From NCBI GenBank assembly GCA_903872785.1, contig CAIQLZ010000022.1, forward strand, positions 1-24,963: a stretch of 24,963 nucleotides of DNA. Reading direction: 5' to 3'. Below are positions 21,252 through 24,963 of the stretch, piece after piece. The position numbers were made by a program, and so were the translations under genes. The stretch comes from Candidatus Levyibacteriota bacterium (GTDB taxonomy: Bacteria > Patescibacteriota > Microgenomatia > Levybacterales > UBA12049). How positions within the stretch are numbered: the first letter of the stretch is position 1; each line of letters starts with the position of its first letter. The notes under the pieces were generated by a model. The model ran no database searches. It had not been told where the DNA came from and worked only from the letters and a program-made list of their open reading frames with translations.

Positions 21252-22301
21252 ATGGATTCAGCTACACCTTTGGAAAGCAAAATAAAAGAACTCGAAGAAA
21301 AAATTAAAACCGCTCAGTTACCTTCTGGCCTTGCCGAAAAATTAAATGAGGAAATAAGTGTTTTGCGTCTTAGTCTTCAGGGAGAAAATTCTTTCATGAA
21401 TTTTGAAAACTTTTCTAACTACGTAAGTTGCGTTTTGTCTTTACCCTTCAATAAAGAAACCAAGGATATTTTGGATATTGCCAAAGCAAAAGAAGTTTTA
21501 GATAAAAATCATTATGGTTTGCCCAGCGTTAAAAATTTAATTTTGGAATACTTATCCAGTCTTATTTTAAATATTAATAACAAAGAAAATACTGCCCGTG
21601 CTCCGATAATTTGTCTGACCGGACTTGTCGGGACAGGAAAAACAACCATTGCGTATTCAATTGCAGAAAGTTTGGGGCGGAAATTTGAAAGAATACCTTT
21701 TGGAGGAATGGGAGAAGCAAGTGTTCTGCGCGGAGAATCACGTGTCAATCTTAATGCCGAACCGGGACTGATAATTAGAAATTTGATTAATGCTCAAAGC
21801 AAAAATGCAGTTATTTTATTAGATGAGTTAGACAGGGTAACTGATACGGGAAGAAAAGATATCATGGGTGTTTTGGTTGAGCTTTTGGATCCGGAACAAA
21901 ACAAAGCTTTCGTGGATCATTATATTGATTACCCTTTTGATTTATCAAACGTTTTGTTTATAGCAACTGCAAATAACACAACCAATATTGCGACAGCAGT
22001 TTTGGATAGGCTGCAAATTATCCAAATGCCTTCTTATACAGATGAAGAAAAAACAGTCATTGCGAAAAAATATTTATTCCCGAAAATATTAAAGCAAACA
22101 GGTCTGACGGATAAACAATTAATTATTGATCAAAGCGTTTGGCCGGCAGTTATCCGGCCTCTTGGGTTTGACTCGGGAATTAGAAGTTTACAGCGGGCAA
22201 TTGAGGGTGTCTGCCGAAAAGCAGCCCGAATAATTGTTGAAAAGAAAGCCCAACAAATAATTGTTAATAATGAAAATATCAAGGAATTTCTGCCGGCGTA
22301 G
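21252..22301 (+). CDS. Lon-like AAA+ ATPase lacking the protease domain
   Basis: A 349-aa protein equivalent to the ATPase segment of Lon. After a short coiled coil (about 6-42) comes the Lon pre-AAA motif (NYVSCVLSLPF, then LDKNHYGLPSVKNLILEYL). Walker A is GLVGTGKT (124-131), Walker B LLDELD (D191-E192), followed by LLDPEQN, DYPFDLSNVLFIATANN (sensor 1 N241), the arginine finger (LDRLQ, R253) and sensor 2 (GIRSLQRAI, R311). The protein ends right after the alpha subdomain: no Ser-Lys protease domain and no N-terminal substrate domain. The pore tyrosine in Lon's RRTYVG aligns with Asn166 (SRVNLN). It starts 34 bp after pnp and is followed 3 bp later by the RNase J gene, suggesting a link to RNA metabolism rather than proteolysis (inference). 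Confidence 0.88.
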   Translation: MDSATPLESKIKELEEKIKTAQLPSGLAEKLNEEISVLRLSLQGENSFMNFENFSNYVSCVLSLPFNKETKDILDIAKAKEVLDKNHYGLPSVKNLILEYLSSLILNINNKENTARAPIICLTGLVGTGKTTIAYSIAESLGRKFERIPFGGMGEASVLRGESRVNLNAEPGLIIRNLINAQSKNAVILLDELDRVTDTGRKDIMGVLVELLDPEQNKAFVDHYIDYPFDLSNVLFIATANNTTNIATAVLDRLQIIQMPSYTDEEKTVIAKKYLFPKILKQTGLTDKQLIIDQSVWPAVIRPLGFDSGIRSLQRAIEGVCRKAARIIVEKKAQQIIVNNENIKEFLPA

Positions 22302-22304
22302 TTT

Positions 22305-23963
22305 ATGAATAATCAATTATCTTTTATTCCTCTTGGCGGAATCGGTGATGTCACCAGGAATATGTATCTGTATGAATATAATGATCAGATACTGATTGTT
22401 GATTGTGGCCTTGGTTTTGCTGATGAAACAATGCTTGGCGTAGATTTATTATTGCCGGACATCTCATATTTGTTAAAAACAAGAAAAAGGATTATAGGGA
22501 TGTTATTAACCCACGGACACGAAGATCACATCGGAGCCCTTCCATTCTTGCTCCCTCAACTTCCGGATTTTCCTATTTTTGCAACCCCACTAACTGCGGC
22601 ATTTGCAAATGCAAAACTTAAAGATTTTAATGCTAAAAAAAGAGTAGAAAGCATTAATTTTAATTCTGCAGAAAGAAGTATCGGTAGCTTTAGGTTTTCT
22701 TTTATTCCGGTTACGCATTCAGTTTCCGACACTTCGCACATCTTTATAAAAACACCGGTTGGCAATTTTTATCATGGAAGTGATTATAAATTTGATGATA
22801 CACCTTATGACGGGAGAATAAGTGACTATGCAAAAATTTCACAGCTTAGCAAAAACGGCGTTTTGTGTCTCTTATCTGATTGTCTGGGAGCAGAAAAAAA
22901 AGGCAGAACACCAACGGAGATAGGCATTATGCAAAATTTTGCTAACGAAATGAAAACATGTCAGGGTAAATTTATCGTAACCACTTATTCATCCAATATT
23001 TCAAGATTGAATCAAATAATTGAAGCGTCTCTTCAAAACGGCAGAAGAGTTTGTTTTGTGGGCCGGTCACTCATGAAAAATAAAGAAGCCTCAAGAGATT
23101 TGGGATATCTTAAATTGAAAAAAGATATTGAAGTAGAGCTAGATGCATTAAAAAATTATCCAGACAATAAATTGACTTTGATTGTTGCGGGAAGTCAGGG
23201 ACAAGAGAATTCCGCCTTAACCAGAATTGCCAACGGTGAACATAAAGATGTTAAATTACACGAGAATGACACGATTGTGTTTTCTTCAGATCCGATTCCG
23301 GGAAATGAAACTTCTGTTTATGAAGTTGTGAATACATTAACCCACAAAGGAGTAAAAGTTCTTTATTCGCCGATTGTTAAAGATTTTCATGTTTCAGGAC
23401 ACGGGTCATTGGATGAGCTTGAACAATTAATAAAATTGGTAAAGCCAAAAAAACTTATTCCGATCGGAGGACAATTCAGACACATGTTTGCCTACAAAAA
23501 ATTAGCGGAAAAATTAGGCTACAAAAAAAATGATATTTTTCTGATGGAGGACGGACAGGAGCTTATCTTTGGTCAGGGAAATGTAAGATTAGGGAGAACA
23601 ATTCCGACTAAAAATGTTTATGTTGATGAGTTGTCTGGAGAAGCGTTAGAAAGTTTTGTGCTTCGGGATAGGCAAAAGTTATCGGAAGCCGGAATAATTA
23701 TAATTCTTGCGGAAGTGGATAGTTCTTCAGGACAACTGGTCGGGAGTCCCGATGTGATTGTCAGGGGGCTAACAACGGCCTATGATATTAAGCGTTTGAA
23801 TGCAAGATTGATGCAAGATTTTCATAAAGCGCTAAATCCGCGCAAAGCCAGAGTGACGAATTGGATTTATATCAGAAAATTAATTGGAGAAATTGCGGAA
23901 AAAAGAATTTATAAGGATCTGCGTCACCGCCCCCTCGTCCTACCGGTTGTAATAGAAGTCTAA
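22305..23963 (+). CDS. rnj: Ribonuclease J
   Basis: A 552-aa metallo-beta-lactamase/beta-CASP ribonuclease. RNase J combines 5'-3' exonuclease and endonuclease activity in mRNA decay and rRNA processing. Motifs: LLTHGHEDHIGALPF with H70, H72, D74 and H75, then VTHSVSD, HGSDYKFD, beta-CASP motif SSDPIPGNE and the C-terminal HVSGHGS, followed by KPKKLIPIGGQFRHM. The C-terminal domain (about 440-552) is complete and ends LRHRPLVLPVVIEV. The N-terminal GGIGDVTRNMY departs from the usual GGLGEIGKNM. It sits 3 bp after the Lon-like gene, clearly co-transcribed, and completes an RNA block with pnp. Confidence 0.95.
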   Translation: MNNQLSFIPLGGIGDVTRNMYLYEYNDQILIVDCGLGFADETMLGVDLLLPDISYLLKTRKRIIGMLLTHGHEDHIGALPFLLPQLPDFPIFATPLTAAFANAKLKDFNAKKRVESINFNSAERSIGSFRFSFIPVTHSVSDTSHIFIKTPVGNFYHGSDYKFDDTPYDGRISDYAKISQLSKNGVLCLLSDCLGAEKKGRTPTEIGIMQNFANEMKTCQGKFIVTTYSSNISRLNQIIEASLQNGRRVCFVGRSLMKNKEASRDLGYLKLKKDIEVELDALKNYPDNKLTLIVAGSQGQENSALTRIANGEHKDVKLHENDTIVFSSDPIPGNETSVYEVVNTLTHKGVKVLYSPIVKDFHVSGHGSLDELEQLIKLVKPKKLIPIGGQFRHMFAYKKLAEKLGYKKNDIFLMEDGQELIFGQGNVRLGRTIPTKNVYVDELSGEALESFVLRDRQKLSEAGIIIILAEVDSSSGQLVGSPDVIVRGLTTAYDIKRLNARLMQDFHKALNPRKARVTNWIYIRKLIGEIAEKRIYKDLRHRPLVLPVVIEV

Positions 23964-23964
23964 C

Positions 23965-23993
23965 TTGTAGTCTTATTTTTTAGCGTATATAAT
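23965..23993 (+). promoter_or_regulatory. Promoter of ftsK (leaderless)
   Basis: TTGTAG (23965-23970), 17-bp spacer, TATAAT (23988-23993), then exactly 6 nt to the ATG at 24000. It is a strong match. Confidence 0.7.
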
Positions 23994-23999
23994 AGTTCT

Positions 24000-24963
24000 A
24001 TGCGTAGAAGAAAGCGTTATAGAAGAAGAAATAAGATTAGGGTAAAGCTTAAAAAAGGAACTGTTTATTCTATTTTTGCGTTTGGTTTTATTATCACAGG
24101 CCTCATTTTACTTCTGTCTTTTACCAAAAACGGCAATTCTTTTGTTTTCATGAATAGTCTTCTGGAACGGTATTTTGGCAAAGTTGCTTTTTTCTTTCCT
24201 TTTGTTTTGATATTTTTTGGATTTTTATTTTTTAAATTAAAATTTTTTCTGTCAGGACTCAATGTCTCTTTGGGATTCCTGCTTTTCTTTTTGTCCATTT
24301 CTGCTTTAACAGGTTCGGGTGTGGTTGGAAAGGAACTCTTCAGAGTTCTCTCTGATATTCTGACGGATATTGGTGCGAAATTAGTCTATTTTACAGGAGT
24401 TTTGGTTGGTTTAATCGTATTTTTCAATACTTCTGTTGATCAGATTGTAAAATTTACAGAGCGTATCTTAAAAAATCTGCACAGACTTTTCCCAAGCCAA
24501 TTGCTTGGGTTTTTCAAGACTAAACCAAGATTTAAAGAAACGCAGATGAAAATAAAAGGGGGAAACAAAATTATTCCTAATTTGTCCGGAGATACTCCGG
24601 TTATTAACTCTTCAGCAATCAAAAAAGAGTCATCGCTTCTTTCAGATCAGTTGGTCAGCAATTCTTTGACAAAGGCAGGTCTTTGGGAATATCCCCCTTT
24701 CTCGCTTTTGTCTGATGCGACATCACAAAAAGCTGACAGAGGGGATATAAAGGCAATTGCGACAACAATAGAAAAAACCCTACAAAGTTTTTCTATTGGA
24801 GCAAAAGTTGTTGAGGTAAATCTTGGTCCGGCAGTTACCCAATATGCCTTGGAAGTTGCTCTTGGAACAAAATTATCCAAAATTACAGCTTTAGCAAACG
24901 ATTTGGCTTTGAGAACAGAGGCGCCGACCGGACAAATCAGGATCGAAGCTCCAATTCCTGGCA
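24000..24963 (+). CDS. ftsK: DNA translocase FtsK, N-terminal part
   Basis: The frame begins at ATG 24000 and continues 321 codons to the right edge without a stop. It opens with a very basic tail (MRRRKRYRRRNKIRVKLKKG), followed by four hydrophobic segments at about residues 22-41, 62-81, 86-104 and 126-145, the division-site membrane anchor. A variable linker (about 150-225) leads to the start of the motor alpha domain (KAGLWEYPPFSLL, VVEVNLGPAVTQYALEV, LALRTEAPTGQIRIEAPIPG), which closely matches FtsK/SpoIIIE. Walker A and B lie outside the window. FtsK moves chromosome ends through the septum and activates XerCD. A terminator-like hairpin lies in the linker coding region. Confidence 0.93.
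   Translation, partial: MRRRKRYRRRNKIRVKLKKGTVYSIFAFGFIITGLILLLSFTKNGNSFVFMNSLLERYFGKVAFFFPFVLIFFGFLFFKLKFFLSGLNVSLGFLLFFLSISALTGSGVVGKELFRVLSDILTDIGAKLVYFTGVLVGLIVFFNTSVDQIVKFTERILKNLHRLFPSQLLGFFKTKPRFKETQMKIKGGNKIIPNLSGDTPVINSSAIKKESSLLSDQLVSNSLTKAGLWEYPPFSLLSDATSQKADRGDIKAIATTIEKTLQSFSIGAKVVEVNLGPAVTQYALEVALGTKLSKITALANDLALRTEAPTGQIRIEAPIPG
24491..24514 (+). terminator. Perfect terminator-like hairpin inside ftsK
   Basis: CCCAAGC (24491-24497), loop CAATT, GCTTGGG (24503-24509), then TTTTT. This is the best intrinsic-terminator shape in the window, but it lies inside the ftsK frame, between the membrane and motor parts. It may reduce readthrough into the motor domain or be chance. Confidence 0.45.

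Overview
The window is AT-rich, gene-dense bacterial DNA using the standard code (TGA ends dnaJ and rpsO; TAA is the other stop). Several proteins are shortened versions of universal families: HrcA of 242 aa, a zinc-finger-less DnaJ of 298 aa, IF2 of 506 aa without the long N-terminal region, NusA of 365 aa, and MetG without a C-terminal tRNA-binding domain. With very tight spacing and membrane-anchored or protease-less AAA+ proteins, this suggests a Candidate Phyla Radiation (Patescibacteria) genome, most likely the Microgenomates side. That placement is inference from gene style; no rRNA is present to confirm it.

Layout. 1-3.45 kb: the start of a membrane protein and tatD (minus), a tandem family of three tiny paralogous genes (plus, the third broken by an in-frame stop), then metG and a small membrane protein (minus). 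3.45-7.9 kb: the heat-shock cluster hrcA-grpE-dnaK-dnaJ, headed by a sigma70-type promoter overlapped by a CIRCE-like inverted repeat, plus a small membrane protein. 7.9-12.3 kb: an accessory stretch with a Fic protein preceded by five 10-bp tandem repeats, a stand-alone ppGpp-hydrolase-type HD protein, a low-molecular-weight tyrosine phosphatase, and a membrane-anchored protein with 15-aa Pro/Thr repeats and 12-cysteine modules. A short dispersed motif recurs five times in the gaps of this stretch only. 12.3-14.8 kb: a membrane-anchored ClpC-like double AAA+ protein with a degenerate first ATPase domain. 14.8-24 kb: an RNA/translation cluster, nusA-infB-(degenerate DHH protein)-rpsO-pnp-(Lon-like AAA+ without protease)-RNase J. 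24 kb to the end: the N-terminal part of ftsK.

How it fits together. HrcA probably represses its own operon through the CIRCE-like site. The nusA-to-RNase J block joins transcription elongation, translation initiation and RNA decay. The most striking regulatory pattern is that at least six genes (tatD, the Fic gene, the HD gene, the Cys-rich gene, the ClpC-like gene, ftsK) have a -10 hexamer ending exactly 6 nt before their ATG, so transcription should begin at the A of the start codon and give leaderless mRNAs; three more (dnaJ, nusA, the phosphatase gene) come within 2-4 nt of this. The most unusual proteins are two AAA+ machines that have both lost the aromatic pore-loop residues normally used to pull on polypeptides, a DHH-family protein without its DHH triad, and the cysteine-module surface protein.
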